From positions 62,001 to 126,000 of the forward strand of contig CAYLQY010000006.1 of NCBI GenBank assembly GCA_964386325.1: a DNA stretch of 64,000 bases, written 5' to 3'. The stretch is from Anaerorhabdus sp964386325. GTDB taxonomy: Bacteria; Bacillota_I; Bacilli_A; Erysipelotrichales; Erysipelotrichaceae. Position numbers and translations under genes: made by a program. Below the pieces are notes generated by a model, which searched no databases, had not been told where the DNA came from, and saw only the letters and a list, made by a program, of their open reading frames with translations. Within the stretch, counting starts at the first letter, position 1. Each line of letters opens with the position of its first letter. Shown piece by piece: positions 42,824-52,660 of this stretch.

Positions 42824-43891
42824 CTATTGAAGGGGAAGTACAACTGTGAAGGTACTCCCTTTATTTATTTCGCTTATTACAGAAATTGTACCACCCATTC
42901 TGTCAATAACACGTTTAGCAAGAGCTAGTCCTAATCCATTTCCTTGCATAGAGTGAGAGGTATCACCTTGATAAAATTTTTCAAAAATATGTTGCATAGT
43001 ATCACGATCCATGCCACATCCTGTATCAGTGATTGAAATAATAATTTCGTTACTTTGTGAATATTGCTTAAGTATAACTTCTCCGCCTTTACTAGTAAAT
43101 TTAATAGCATTAGAAATTAGATTATTCCAAACCATTTCAAGTGATTCTTTATTATAATTAATCGTTGCTTTATCTTCAATATCTACGATAAAATTAATTC
43201 GCTTTTGCTCCCAAAATGATTCAAATCCTAAAGCACAGTCACATAATTGTGCACATAAATCAAATGGTTCAGTAGATGTGGGTATTTCTTGATTTTCTAT
43301 TTTATTAAGCTTTAAAATATTACTCACAAGAGAAGATAGTCTTTCAGTAGCTTTTAGTATTGTATTCATATATTCATTTTTTGTTGCTTCATCTAACTGA
43401 TTATCTTGAAGTGCTGTTGTATAATTTTGGATAACTGCAAGTGGTGTTTTGATTTCATGAGAAACATTTGATACAAAATCATTTTTTAAAGTTTCTATAC
43501 TTCCAAGTTCCGCAACCATTTTATTGAAATCAAGAAATAAGACATCAATGTAATCGTATTTATCAACAGTATGGCGTGGCTCAACATAAACTGAAAAATC
43601 ACCAGATGCTACTTCTTTTGTCGCCTTACTTAAAATACGCATGGGTTTATCGTATACAAATTTAATTTGGCGATTTGTAATATAGATAAAGATAATAGTT
43701 ATTAATACCCAATATAACAAAACTAAGTTAACTTTCCAAAAATCTGACAAAGACTGAAAAGGACCGGATACAATTAATCCCATTTGTAAACCTACTAAAA
43801 ATAACATGATAAGATAAGTAAGTACGGCTTTACCTAATCCCCAAGCGGTTTTTTTAATACGAGAGTCTGTCGAACTTAGGTTTTTACTCAT
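42824..43891 (-). CDS. OmpR-partner sensor histidine kinase
   Basis: 355 residues. Two membrane helices (about 21-42 and 54-72) with only a short extracellular loop, so it probably senses within the membrane or via another protein. HAMP (about 72-125), HisKA with V-S-N-V-S-H-E-I-K-T-P (His145), and an ATPase domain with N-N-L-I-S-N-A-I-K-F, D-T-G-C-G-M and G-N-G-L-G-L-A. Start overlaps the regulator by 4 bases (ATGA). Confidence 0.93.
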   Translation of the reverse strand: MSKNLSSTDSRIKKTAWGLGKAVLTYLIMLFLVGLQMGLIVSGPFQSLSDFWKVNLVLLYWVLITIIFIYITNRQIKFVYDKPMRILSKATKEVASGDFSVYVEPRHTVDKYDYIDVLFLDFNKMVAELGSIETLKNDFVSNVSHEIKTPLAVIQNYTTALQDNQLDEATKNEYMNTILKATERLSSLVSNILKLNKIENQEIPTSTEPFDLCAQLCDCALGFESFWEQKRINFIVDIEDKATINYNKESLEMVWNNLISNAIKFTSKGGEVILKQYSQSNEIIISITDTGCGMDRDTMQHIFEKFYQGDTSHSMQGNGLGLALAKRVIDRMGGTISVISEINKGSTFTVVLPLQ

Positions 43892-44559
43892 AATAGAACC
43901 ACCTTGTATCCGAGTCCATGAATAGTTACAATTTTAAAACCAGTACAAGTTGAAAACTTTTCTCTTAATTTTGTAATATAAACATCTACAGATCTTAAAC
44001 TCGTATCGCTTTCAACATCCCAAAATTCATTCATAAGTACGGCTCTTGAAAATGCCTTATTTGGATAAGAGAGTAACTTATAGAGAATATTAAATTCACG
44101 CACCGTCACTGCTACTTCTTGTTTATCAATTACTGCACTCATTGCATCAGCGTCTAGTGATAGATTCCCTACAACTATCTTCTTACTTTGTGCAATATGA
44201 GATCTACGTAAAAGAGCACCTACACGCAATAATAATTCATCCATGTTTATTGGCTTAACCATATAATCATCCACTCCAAGTTGAAATCCTTTTTGTTTAG
44301 AGAAAATATCATCACGGGCACTCATGAATAAGAGAGGAATATTTTCATTCAATGTACGTACTGTTTTCGCGAATTCAAATCCATCAATGCCTGGCATCAT
44401 AATGTCTGAAATAATTAAATCAAATGCATTAGAATACATCAATTCATAAGCGCCATTTGCTGACAAAGCACTAATTGCACGATATCCCTCATCATTTAAA
44501 TATTTACATGCTAAGATATTAAGTTTTTCATCATCTTCAACTACGAGTATATTAATCAT
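43888..44559 (-). CDS. OmpR-family response regulator
   Basis: 223 residues. Receiver domain with E-D-D at 8-10, Asp52 (I-S-D-I-M-M-P) and Lys near 102; winged-helix DNA-binding domain (about 128-223) with S-L-R-S-V-D-V-Y-I-T-K-L-R-E-K. GAGGTAAAAT precedes the ATG. TTAACA repeats 41 bases upstream of its start match those before the 42625 operon, so both are likely targets. Confidence 0.93.
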   Translation of the reverse strand: MINILVVEDDEKLNILACKYLNDEGYRAISALSANGAYELMYSNAFDLIISDIMMPGIDGFEFAKTVRTLNENIPLLFMSARDDIFSKQKGFQLGVDDYMVKPINMDELLLRVGALLRRSHIAQSKKIVVGNLSLDADAMSAVIDKQEVAVTVREFNILYKLLSYPNKAFSRAVLMNEFWDVESDTSLRSVDVYITKLREKFSTCTGFKIVTIHGLGYKVVLL

Positions 44560-44599
44560 ATTTTACCTCTTTATTCTATAGTGCATAATACAAGAAAAA

Positions 44600-44616
44600 T
44601 GTTAAAAAATTGTTAA
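44600..44616 (-). promoter_or_regulatory. TTAACA-N5-TTAACA direct repeat upstream of the response regulator
   Basis: Minus strand: TTAACA, ATTTT, TTAACA (11-base period). Probable autoregulatory site. Confidence 0.6.
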
Positions 44617-45212
44617 AAAAATAAGTTATATATAGATTATTATACAATAGTTCAAAATTTATTGATTTTAAATTTTGGAATTCAGTGATAGTTTAATAAG
44701 TAAAGATAATACAATGTACTCATAGTGTAGGCATAATTTGCCAAAATCTAATATAACTACTATATAACTTATTTAAATGTCTACTTATTAAAAGGAATAA
44801 TGAAGGTTTGAAAGTATAGAAGTAATTTTATTGTTTATTTATAGTTATCTACGAGTTATGAATATCTTAGAAAAATAGGCAGTTGTATTCTCTCTTTAAC
44901 TTGACCCTCGCAAAATTATATGTTATAGATTAAATGGTTTAAAAAATAAGTTCATATGAAAAAGAATTTATTCTATTAAACACATAATTATCCATGCTCC
45001 AAAAAATGGATGGAAGGCAAAATACCTAGAAATATACCGAAAGAAAATCTTAAATTAAACAAGTTATTGACTAATAGTTTATTCTTATTAAATAATTTAG
45101 ATGAAAATTTAAAAGGTACTTTCCGGATTGTCTTTAGGACTATTTTGAAAAATGGAAGGTACTTTTACTTTGTTTAAATACTTTCTAAAAGCTAATCCTA
45201 GAAAGGTAGAGA
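44617..45212. other. Long AT-rich intergenic region before the EAL gene
   Basis: No gene seen. Contains AAGGTACTTT twice (45113-45122 and 45156-45165) and a TCCAT/ATGGA hairpin at 44991-45010. I checked for cyclic-di-GMP riboswitch signatures because of the downstream gene and found none. Confidence 0.5.
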
Positions 45213-47420
45213 ATGGCAATGAAAAATAAAAAAATACAGTATTTTATTGGACCTGTATTAATCTTATTGCTGATTGTAGTAACATTATCAGGATTCAATG
45301 TGCAGATTAGAAAAAGCATTGAAGAGACATCGCTTAATTCACTAGAAGAAGTATTACACCAGCAAGAGTATAACTTCGAGGAAAAACTTAAAGGAGAATT
45401 AAGTGCTGTAAATCAGATTGGTAAGATGTATCCAGATTTTAATGGAGATATTTCTGAGATCGTTGCGTATATGAATTATATAATAGAAGATTCTAACTTC
45501 AATACAATGGTAGTTGCAGGGCTTGATGGTATTGGGGTATCTAATTTAGGCAATATGATTGATGTTTCAGATAGAGTGTATTTTCAAGAAACTATAAATA
45601 GAAATAGTTCAACTATCTCTGATCCTATTGTATCTAGAGTAACGAATGATGATATTGTGATTGCGTTAGCTTCGCCAATTAACCGCAATGATGAAGTGGT
45701 TGGTGTGATTATCTGCACATTGAAAACAGCATCATTAGATCAATTATTTGGTACTTCGTTTGATGGTGCAGGATATGCTTATGTTACAACTAAAAACGGA
45801 GATATCATCGCAAAGACAACAAATAGTTATACAATTACAACAGAAGATAATTTATTTGACGCTTGGGGAAAAGCAGTTTTCTCAAACGCAAAGAATTTTG
45901 ATGAATTAATAATTGATTTAGAAAATCAACAACCAGGATATTCCATTTACGATGTAGAGGGAAAAAATAGATATGTTTACTATGATGCACTTGATACAAA
46001 AGATTGGTATATTTTCTCTATCGTTCCTAAAGAGGTAATGTTGGATAATGCTTATAATGTAACAAACTGGGTTTTATTACTTACGATTATTATTAGTATT
46101 GGATTTGGTTTATTTTTTATAGCACTTGCGATTATTCAATCAAGAAATATTAGAAAACTTTACAAAGTGGCATTTATTGATGAATTAACGGATATACCAA
46201 ATTTCAAAAAATTCATGTTGGATGCTCCTAGAATTATCAAAAATCATAAGCATAATGAATACATTATAATCAAATTTGATATTGATCGATTTAAATTATT
46301 TAATGATGTATTTGGAATGAAGAAGGGTAATGAATTACTTCAAATAATTGCGCTTGCATTAAAAGATATTAGTGATGATTGTGGGGAGATGTTTGCCAGA
46401 ATAAATGCGGATGAATTTATCTTATTGAAAAAGTTTGTTTCATTTGAAAAAACGGAACAAGAAAGATTAGAATTCGAGACAATAGTTAATCGTATAATGA
46501 GAATTAACTATGAAATTAAATTTAACTATGGACGCTATTTAATAGAAAGTAAAGAAGTAGATTTTCAAGAAATTTATGAAAAAGTGAATTTCGCTCATCG
46601 AAATGCAAAAGAAAATAAGGATACCAACGTATGTGATTTCGATAATAAAATCATGCAAATGAAATTGCGTGAAAAAGAAATTGAAAATAAGATGAACTAT
46701 GCCCTTAAGACAGAACAGTTTAAAGTTTATCTACAACCTAAATATCGTTTGATTGATGAAAAAGTTATTGGTGCAGAGGCATTAGTTCGTTGGCAAGAAA
46801 ATGATATTGATGTTGTTTATCCAGGAAGTTTTATTCCTTTATTTGAACGAAATGGATTTGTTACAAAGATTGATATGTATATGTTTGAGAAAGTTTGTAT
46901 GTTAATACATGATTGGTTAAAACAAGGATTATCGCCAGTTCCAATTTCTGTTAACTTTTCAAGATTGCATTTAAGTAATGAAGATTTTATTAAGGACTTA
47001 ATTGAAGTAACAAAACGATATGATGTTCCACCTAGCTTAGTAGAGATTGAATTAACAGAAACGGATATGATACAAAGTGAGGATGTCCTATTAGGGTTTC
47101 TAAACCAAATTCATGAAGTTGGATTCAAACTTTCTATGGATGATTTTGGTGCTGGATATAGTTCATTAGGATTGCTTAAAAATATTCCAGTGGATACTAT
47201 TAAAATTGACCGTAGTTTCTTTGTTGATGAAGATGATCCTGAAAGAATGCGTGTTGTATTAAAAAATGTAATTAAAATGGCTAAGGAATTAGATATAGAA
47301 ACAGTTGCAGAAGGTGTAGAAACGGCGGAAAATGTTTCCTTATTAAAAGAAATAGGTTGCGATATTGTCCAAGGGTTTTATTATGAAAGACCACTTCCAG
47401 CAAATAAATTTAAATTTTAG
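45213..47420 (+). CDS. Cyclic-di-GMP phosphodiesterase: dCache, degenerate GGDEF, EAL
   Basis: 735 residues. Membrane helix (about 10-28), extracellular dCache sensor (35-280), second helix (286-308), GGDEF domain (about 320-480) and EAL domain (490-735). The GGDEF signature is N-A-D-E-F (398-402), so cyclase activity is unlikely. The EAL side is complete: A-E-A-L-V-R-W (521-527), E-L-T-E-T-D, S-M-D-D-F-G-A-G-Y-S-S-L, I-K-I-D-R-S-F and A-E-G-V-E. It should hydrolyse cyclic-di-GMP in response to an external ligand. AAAGG lies 7 bases before ATG 45213. Own transcription unit. Confidence 0.92.
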   Translation: MAMKNKKIQYFIGPVLILLLIVVTLSGFNVQIRKSIEETSLNSLEEVLHQQEYNFEEKLKGELSAVNQIGKMYPDFNGDISEIVAYMNYIIEDSNFNTMVVAGLDGIGVSNLGNMIDVSDRVYFQETINRNSSTISDPIVSRVTNDDIVIALASPINRNDEVVGVIICTLKTASLDQLFGTSFDGAGYAYVTTKNGDIIAKTTNSYTITTEDNLFDAWGKAVFSNAKNFDELIIDLENQQPGYSIYDVEGKNRYVYYDALDTKDWYIFSIVPKEVMLDNAYNVTNWVLLLTIIISIGFGLFFIALAIIQSRNIRKLYKVAFIDELTDIPNFKKFMLDAPRIIKNHKHNEYIIIKFDIDRFKLFNDVFGMKKGNELLQIIALALKDISDDCGEMFARINADEFILLKKFVSFEKTEQERLEFETIVNRIMRINYEIKFNYGRYLIESKEVDFQEIYEKVNFAHRNAKENKDTNVCDFDNKIMQMKLREKEIENKMNYALKTEQFKVYLQPKYRLIDEKVIGAEALVRWQENDIDVVYPGSFIPLFERNGFVTKIDMYMFEKVCMLIHDWLKQGLSPVPISVNFSRLHLSNEDFIKDLIEVTKRYDVPPSLVEIELTETDMIQSEDVLLGFLNQIHEVGFKLSMDDFGAGYSSLGLLKNIPVDTIKIDRSFFVDEDDPERMRVVLKNVIKMAKELDIETVAEGVETAENVSLLKEIGCDIVQGFYYERPLPANKFKF

Positions 47421-47425
47421 TAATG

Positions 47426-47458
47426 AAAAGAATAGTTGGATGTCAACTATTCTTTTCT
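47426..47458 (+). terminator. Terminator of the EAL gene
   Basis: Perfect 13-base arms AAAAGAATAGTTG and CAACTATTCTTTT with a GATGT loop. Confidence 0.85.
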
Positions 47459-47616
47459 AGTTTTAAAGAGAACACAATTTTTTTCTGCTGTATTTAGTGG
47501 TATACATTGCTAAGACAAATTGATGAAATTAAAGACTAAAAGTAAAAATAAATAGCTATTCTTGTGAATTATAAAGAATCTATTTAATTAACTAATTCAT
47601 AATTTTGCAAAAACAA

Positions 47617-47662
47617 TTGACAAGGTAAGCACTTACATTTATTATGTTGTTATAACAACATA
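47617..47662 (+). promoter_or_regulatory. Promoter and 20-base palindromic operator of the ManNAc-type locus
   Basis: TTGACA (47617-47622), 17-base spacer, TATTAT (47640-47645). A perfect palindrome with arms TATGTTGTTA and TAACAACATA (47643-47662) covers the -10 and start site: repressor geometry, presumably for the GntR protein encoded next. The spacer also holds GGTAAGCACTTACA, a degenerate cre-like dyad (12 of 14). Confidence 0.78.
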
Positions 47663-47678
47663 CACTTTAGGAGGACTT

Positions 47679-48398
47679 ATGATTAAGAAAACGTCGCCTG
47701 TACCAGCTTATTATCAAGTTAAAATTGATATTCAGGAAAGAATTAGAAATGATATCTATAAAGTTAAAGAACAATTACCTACTGATATGGAGTTTTGTGA
47801 GCTCTATCAAGTAAGTCGTATCACAATTCGTCGTGCTTTGGCTGAACTTGAATCTGAAGGGTATATTGAAAGAATCCAAGGTAAAGGAAGTTATGTAAAG
47901 TTTAAAGAAATCAAACAAAATATATCAAAGTTTTATAATTTTACAGATGAAACAATAAAAATGGGGTATGTACCTTCATCGGTATTTTTGAAGTTAGAAT
48001 TAATCGAACCTAATGAAGAAGTTCGAGAAATATTAGATTTAGAAGAAGGAGAAAAAGTGTTTTTACTTGAACGCTTGAGATTAGCGGATGAGATGATTGC
48101 TGCTTATGACCGCTCATTTATTCCAGAAAAATTAATTCCAGGATTTAAGAAAGAAATGCTTCATGAAGGTTCTTTATACAAATCACTTCAAACAAACTAT
48201 GGATTTGTGCCAAATAACTCTGAGGAAACAATCGAAGCAGTTGCTATTGATGAAAAAGATGCAATGAAAATGCGAATTAAGGTAGGCAGTCCTCAACTTC
48301 TAGTAAAACGTGTTTCATTTTGTGATGACAAAAAAGTTGAATTTAACTATCGTATCGTAAATTCTAAAGTATATAAATATAAATTGAAACTTGATTAA
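47679..48398 (+). CDS. GntR-family (HutC/UTRA) repressor
   Basis: 239 residues. Winged helix-turn-helix (about 8-75; R-I-T-I-R-R-A-L-A-E-L-E-S-E-G-Y-I) and a UTRA effector domain (95-235). UTRA regulators in such loci bind phosphosugars such as GlcNAc-6-P (family knowledge). TAGGAGG precedes the ATG. The gene is first in the sugar ABC-nanE-nanK operon and probably represses it via the palindrome just upstream. Confidence 0.92.
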   Translation: MIKKTSPVPAYYQVKIDIQERIRNDIYKVKEQLPTDMEFCELYQVSRITIRRALAELESEGYIERIQGKGSYVKFKEIKQNISKFYNFTDETIKMGYVPSSVFLKLELIEPNEEVREILDLEEGEKVFLLERLRLADEMIAAYDRSFIPEKLIPGFKKEMLHEGSLYKSLQTNYGFVPNNSEETIEAVAIDEKDAMKMRIKVGSPQLLVKRVSFCDDKKVEFNYRIVNSKVYKYKLKLD

Positions 48399-48456
48399 TG
48401 GTTATTAAAGAGGACGCTCTTTAAAAATAGGGTCAATAATAAAGGAGGAAAAAATC

Positions 48457-49443
48457 ATGAAGAAATTATTAAAGGCACTTATTGTAATGCTTAGCCTTGT
48501 TCTAGTGGCTGGTTGTAGTACACCTGCACCATCACCAGAAGCAACAGCAAGCACTGATCCAGCAGCAACAAATGGAAGTACAAAAGAGTATACGATTGCA
48601 TATTCTGTGCAAACTCTTGCGAATCCTTATTTTGTTACTGTATCAGAAGGATTTGAAAAGTATGGACAAGAAATTGGTATTAAGACGATTGTGACTGATG
48701 GTAAACAAGATGCTGCAGCACAAGTTTCACAAATTGAAAATTTCATCGCTCAACAAGTTGATGCTATTGTTATTACACCAGTAAATGACAAAGCTCTCGA
48801 AGATGTAGTTAAACAGGCAACAGATGCAGGTATCGTTGTTATTGCAGCTAACCAAGACTTCCCAGGCTCACAAGCATTTGTAACAATTCCTGAATATGAT
48901 CTAGGTAAATCACTAGGTGATGTTACAGGTAAATATATTAAGGATAACTTTGGTGATGAAGAAGTACAAGTTGTTGTATTTGATTATCCAGAAGTAGAAT
49001 CAATTATTGCACGTGGTGATGGTATCCGTGAAGGTATCTTAGAATTTGCGCCTAATGCAAAAATCGTTCAAAGTATTTCAGCAAACACGCCTGAAAAAGG
49101 AGCTGCTGCTATGGAAGCAGTTTTACAAAAATATCCAGATGTACAAGTTGTAGCAGGTGTTAATGATGCAGCGGTATTAGGTGCATACGAAGTTGTTATG
49201 GCAGCTGGTAAAAATACAGATAAATTCTACTTAGGTGGAATGGATGCTACTGAACAAGCATTACAATTAATTAAAGAAGGTACTATTTATCGTACAACAA
49301 TTGATATCAATCCAAAAGGAACTGGTAAGATTTTAATTGATACAGCAATTGATGTAATTGAAAATGGTCCAAAAACAGAACCAATTGCTATTAGCTTGAA
49401 TCCTGTTACTATCGACAATGTAGCTCAATTTATTCAAGAATAG
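48457..49443 (+). CDS. Sugar-binding lipoprotein (RbsB/peripla_BP_4 type)
   Basis: 328 residues. Signal peptide with lipobox V-A-G-C (Cys20), an A/P/T/S-rich linker to about residue 42, then a two-lobed pentose/hexose-binding fold (A-N-P-Y-F-V-T-V; D-A-I-V-I-T-P; A-A-N-Q-D; V-A-G-V-N-D). Captures substrate for the ABC importer encoded next. Given nanE and nanK downstream, ManNAc or a related amino sugar is likely (inference). GGAGG precedes the ATG. Confidence 0.9.
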   Translation: MKKLLKALIVMLSLVLVAGCSTPAPSPEATASTDPAATNGSTKEYTIAYSVQTLANPYFVTVSEGFEKYGQEIGIKTIVTDGKQDAAAQVSQIENFIAQQVDAIVITPVNDKALEDVVKQATDAGIVVIAANQDFPGSQAFVTIPEYDLGKSLGDVTGKYIKDNFGDEEVQVVVFDYPEVESIIARGDGIREGILEFAPNAKIVQSISANTPEKGAAAMEAVLQKYPDVQVVAGVNDAAVLGAYEVVMAAGKNTDKFYLGGMDATEQALQLIKEGTIYRTTIDINPKGTGKILIDTAIDVIENGPKTEPIAISLNPVTIDNVAQFIQE

Positions 49444-49500
49444 AAAGACGGGTAGAGACAAAGAAATTTGTCTCTATCTTCTTAAACAAGGAGGCAAAAT

Positions 49501-50997
49501 ATGGAGAAGTTAGAAAAGAATACTCTATTAAGTTTAAAAAATATAACAAAAGAGTATTTTGGTGTTCCAGCTTTGAATGATGTTTCATTTGATATTCTTC
49601 AAGGAGAAATACATGGTTTAGTCGGAGAAAATGGAGCAGGGAAATCTACACTAATCAAAACAATTGCAGGTGCAATTAAAGCAACTAAAGGAGAGATTTA
49701 TTTTGAAGGTGAAAAGTTAGATCTTCAAAGTCCAATTGATGCGATAAAAAAAGGAATCGGTGTAGTTTATCAAGAATTCAATTTATTTCCAAATTTAACC
49801 GTATATGAAAATATATTTTTTGGAATTGAAATAAAATCAAAATCAACATTACTAAATCGTAAAGAAATGATTGAAAAATCAAAAGAGTGTATTGCTCAAT
49901 TAGGATTTGATTTTGATGTAACACAACAAGTTAAAAATCTTTCAACAGCCTATCAACAAATCGTTGAAATCGCAAAATGTATTAACCATAACATTAAACT
50001 AATTATTATGGATGAACCAAGTGCACCATTAACAGAAACCGAAGTAGTTGAGATGTTTAAGGTTGTTCGTAGATTAAATGATTCAGGAGTAACTGTTATT
50101 TATATTTCGCATAAGCTCAATGAAATATTTGAACTAACGGATCGTATAAGTGTATTGAGAGATGGAAAATATATAACAACTATTCATACATGTGATACGG
50201 ATGAAAATGAACTAATAAAGCACATGGTTGGTAGAAATATAAATGATATATATCCAGAAAAAGAATTGTCTGATGGTGATGTTGTTTTAGCGTGTAAGAA
50301 TATTGTTAGTAATCGTGTTCATGATGTTAGTTTTGAATTACATAAAGGTGAAGTATTAGGTTTTGGCGGTTTAGTTGGTGCAGGAAGAACTGAACTTATG
50401 CGACTAGTTTTTGGTGCAGATCCAAAGGATTCAGGAGAAATATTGATTAATCATAAAAAAGCAATTATTAAATCTCCAACGGATGCAATTGAAAACGGAA
50501 TTGGATTAATACCAGAAGATCGAAAACTTCATGGATTGGTTTTAAATAAAAGTATTTACTTGAATTGTTTATTACCTTCTTTAAAGAATTATTCTAAAAG
50601 TATTTTTAAATTCATTGATTTTAAACAATCAAAAATGGATATTGATAAATACTATAAACAACTGAAAGTAAAGGCACAAGGACAAGATCAATTAGTATTA
50701 AATTTATCAGGTGGTAATCAACAAAAAGTTGTACTAGAAAAATGGATATTAAAAAACTGTGATATTTTGATTTTAGATGAGCCAACACGTGGTATAGATA
50801 TTGGAGCTAAACAAGAAATTTATCAATTGATAAAGGATTTAGCTAAGTCAGGAAAATCAATCATTGTTATCTCTTCAGAAATGCCTGAATTAATAGGCGT
50901 AAGTCATCGGATATTAGTGATGCATGAGGGGAAAATATCGGGTGAACTTCAAGGAAACAAAATTAGCCAAGAAGCAATAATGGAATTGGCTTCTTAA
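49501..50997 (+). CDS. Sugar ABC transporter ATPase, RbsA/MglA type (two ABC domains)
   Basis: 498 residues, two fused nucleotide-binding domains. First: G-E-N-G-A-G-K-S-T Walker A, L-S-T-A-Y-Q-Q signature, M-D-E-P-S Walker B. Second: G-G-L-V-G-A-G-R-T (degenerate Walker A, normal for RbsA), L-S-G-G-N-Q-Q-K-V signature, L-D-E-P-T-R-G-I-D. Powers the importer with the permease and binding protein on either side. AAGGAGG precedes the ATG. Confidence 0.94.
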   Translation: MEKLEKNTLLSLKNITKEYFGVPALNDVSFDILQGEIHGLVGENGAGKSTLIKTIAGAIKATKGEIYFEGEKLDLQSPIDAIKKGIGVVYQEFNLFPNLTVYENIFFGIEIKSKSTLLNRKEMIEKSKECIAQLGFDFDVTQQVKNLSTAYQQIVEIAKCINHNIKLIIMDEPSAPLTETEVVEMFKVVRRLNDSGVTVIYISHKLNEIFELTDRISVLRDGKYITTIHTCDTDENELIKHMVGRNINDIYPEKELSDGDVVLACKNIVSNRVHDVSFELHKGEVLGFGGLVGAGRTELMRLVFGADPKDSGEILINHKKAIIKSPTDAIENGIGLIPEDRKLHGLVLNKSIYLNCLLPSLKNYSKSIFKFIDFKQSKMDIDKYYKQLKVKAQGQDQLVLNLSGGNQQKVVLEKWILKNCDILILDEPTRGIDIGAKQEIYQLIKDLAKSGKSIIVISSEMPELIGVSHRILVMHEGKISGELQGNKISQEAIMELAS

Positions 50998-51007
50998 GGA
51001 GGATAAT

Positions 51008-51946
51008 GTGAATATTAACTTAAAAAATTTCTTTGCGAAATATGCAATCTACTTTGTCTTATTATGCTTAATTGTTTTCTTTGCATTTAATTCAAATGTA
51101 TTCTTAACCCCAACGAATTTAATTAATGTACTAAGACAAACTGCTGTTGTAGGCATTGTTGCAGTAGGTATGACTTTTGTCATATTAACAGGAGGAATAG
51201 ATTTATCAATTGGTGGTGTTATTGCTTGTTCAGGGGTAATATGTTCAACACTTATGATTAATGGTGTTCATCCAATACTTGCAATAGCTGCAGCAATTGG
51301 ATTTGCGATAATTGTTGGAATTGTGAATGCTTTCTTCTCACATGAATTTAAATTGAATCCAATGATTGTTACATTAGCAACGCTTCAAATATTAAAAGGT
51401 ATTTCCTATATATTAACAAGTGGTATTCCAGTTTATGGATTCACTGAAAAATTCAAAGTAATTGGACAAGGTTATATTGGAATAGTTCCAATTCCAGTAA
51501 TTATTATGATTACATTCTTTATTATCGGATTTATCATTTTAAGATTTACATCTTTTGGTCAAAGCATTTATGGCATTGGTGGTAATGAAGAAGCAGTTCG
51601 TTTAACTGGCATCAATATTAGAAAAGTTAAATATAAAGTTTATGTATTATGTAGTGTGCTATCTGCTATTGCTGGGATTGTACTTCTATCAAGGGTCAAT
51701 AATGCTCAACCAAATGCAGGTTTCGGATATGAAATGGATGTAATTACAGGGGTAGTATTAGGTGGCGTAAGTATGTCTGGTGGAGAAGGAAAAATCACAG
51801 GTGTATTTGCAGGTATTCTAGTAATGGCGGTTCTTGGTAATGGCATGCTTATGATGGGAATAAGTGAATATTATCAATGGGTTGTAAAAGGTATTGTAAT
51901 GTTAGCAGCAATTTCATATGACAAAATAATTAAGAAAGGGAGATAA
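51008..51946 (+). CDS. Sugar ABC transporter permease, RbsC type
   Basis: 312 residues, about 8-10 helices, GTG start after AAGGAGGATAAT. G-M-T-F-V-I-L-T-G-G-I-D-L-S-I-G-G (about 54-70) is the RbsC signature, and G-I-G-G-N-E-E-A-V-R-L-T-G-I is the coupling segment. Only one permease is present, so it likely works as a homodimer. nanE begins 6 bases later. Confidence 0.93.
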   Translation: MNINLKNFFAKYAIYFVLLCLIVFFAFNSNVFLTPTNLINVLRQTAVVGIVAVGMTFVILTGGIDLSIGGVIACSGVICSTLMINGVHPILAIAAAIGFAIIVGIVNAFFSHEFKLNPMIVTLATLQILKGISYILTSGIPVYGFTEKFKVIGQGYIGIVPIPVIIMITFFIIGFIILRFTSFGQSIYGIGGNEEAVRLTGINIRKVKYKVYVLCSVLSAIAGIVLLSRVNNAQPNAGFGYEMDVITGVVLGGVSMSGGEGKITGVFAGILVMAVLGNGMLMMGISEYYQWVVKGIVMLAAISYDKIIKKGR

Positions 51947-51952
51947 AGATTT

Positions 51953-52660
51953 ATGGTTTTATTAAAAAAAGGATTAGTTGTTTCATGTCAAGCAACACCA
52001 GAGGAGCCAATGTTTGGTTCTGATATTATGGCTAGAATGGCTATTGCAGCAAAACAAGGAGGTGCTGTGGGCGTACGCGTTAACACATATAATGACTTAG
52101 TTGCCGTACGTAAAGCAGTTGATTTACCAATATTAGGATTAATTAAAACTCCATATGAGGGATTCTATCCTTATATAACACCAACAATGAAAGAAGTAGA
52201 TAAAGTAGTTGAATCAGGGGCAGAGATTGTATGTGTTGATGCAACCCATTATCCACGACCAGATGGTAATGATTTAGAAACATTTATTATGTTGATTCGT
52301 GCTAAATATCCAAATATCGAAATTCTTGCAGATGTTTCAACATATGAAGAAGGTATTACAGTAAGTAAAATGGATATTGATTATATTGCCACAACACTTG
52401 CTGGATATACACCAGATACAATTGATAAAAATAGTGATCTTATTCAGGAATTCAGAGAACCAAACTTTGAAATTATTGAAAGACTTGCGAAAGATACTAA
52501 TATTCCTATCGTTGCTGAAGGAAAATTTTGGGATGCAGAAAATGCAATTAAGGCACTAAAACTTGGTGCACATGCAGTCACAATTGGTGCGGGTATTACA
52601 CGTCCTCAAATTATCACTAAAAAGATTGTTGATGAAATAAAGGAAAATATTACATTATGA
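51953..52660 (+). CDS. nanE: N-acetylmannosamine-6-phosphate 2-epimerase
   Basis: 235 residues, TIM barrel. G-L-V-V-S-C-Q-A (res 7-14), G-A-V-G-V-R-V-N, L-G-L-I-K and D-A-T and A-E-G-K-F-W-D are the NanE motifs, including the catalytic lysine. Converts ManNAc-6-P to GlcNAc-6-P. Overlaps nanK by 4 bases. No nanA (sialate lyase) in the locus, so the transported sugar is likely ManNAc itself and not sialic acid (inference). Confidence 0.94.
   Translation: MVLLKKGLVVSCQATPEEPMFGSDIMARMAIAAKQGGAVGVRVNTYNDLVAVRKAVDLPILGLIKTPYEGFYPYITPTMKEVDKVVESGAEIVCVDATHYPRPDGNDLETFIMLIRAKYPNIEILADVSTYEEGITVSKMDIDYIATTLAGYTPDTIDKNSDLIQEFREPNFEIIERLAKDTNIPIVAEGKFWDAENAIKALKLGAHAVTIGAGITRPQIITKKIVDEIKENITL

Noticed and set aside
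44617..45212. Cyclic-di-GMP riboswitch before the EAL gene
   Set aside because: No GEMM-type core motifs were found in the region; only short repeats and a small hairpin.
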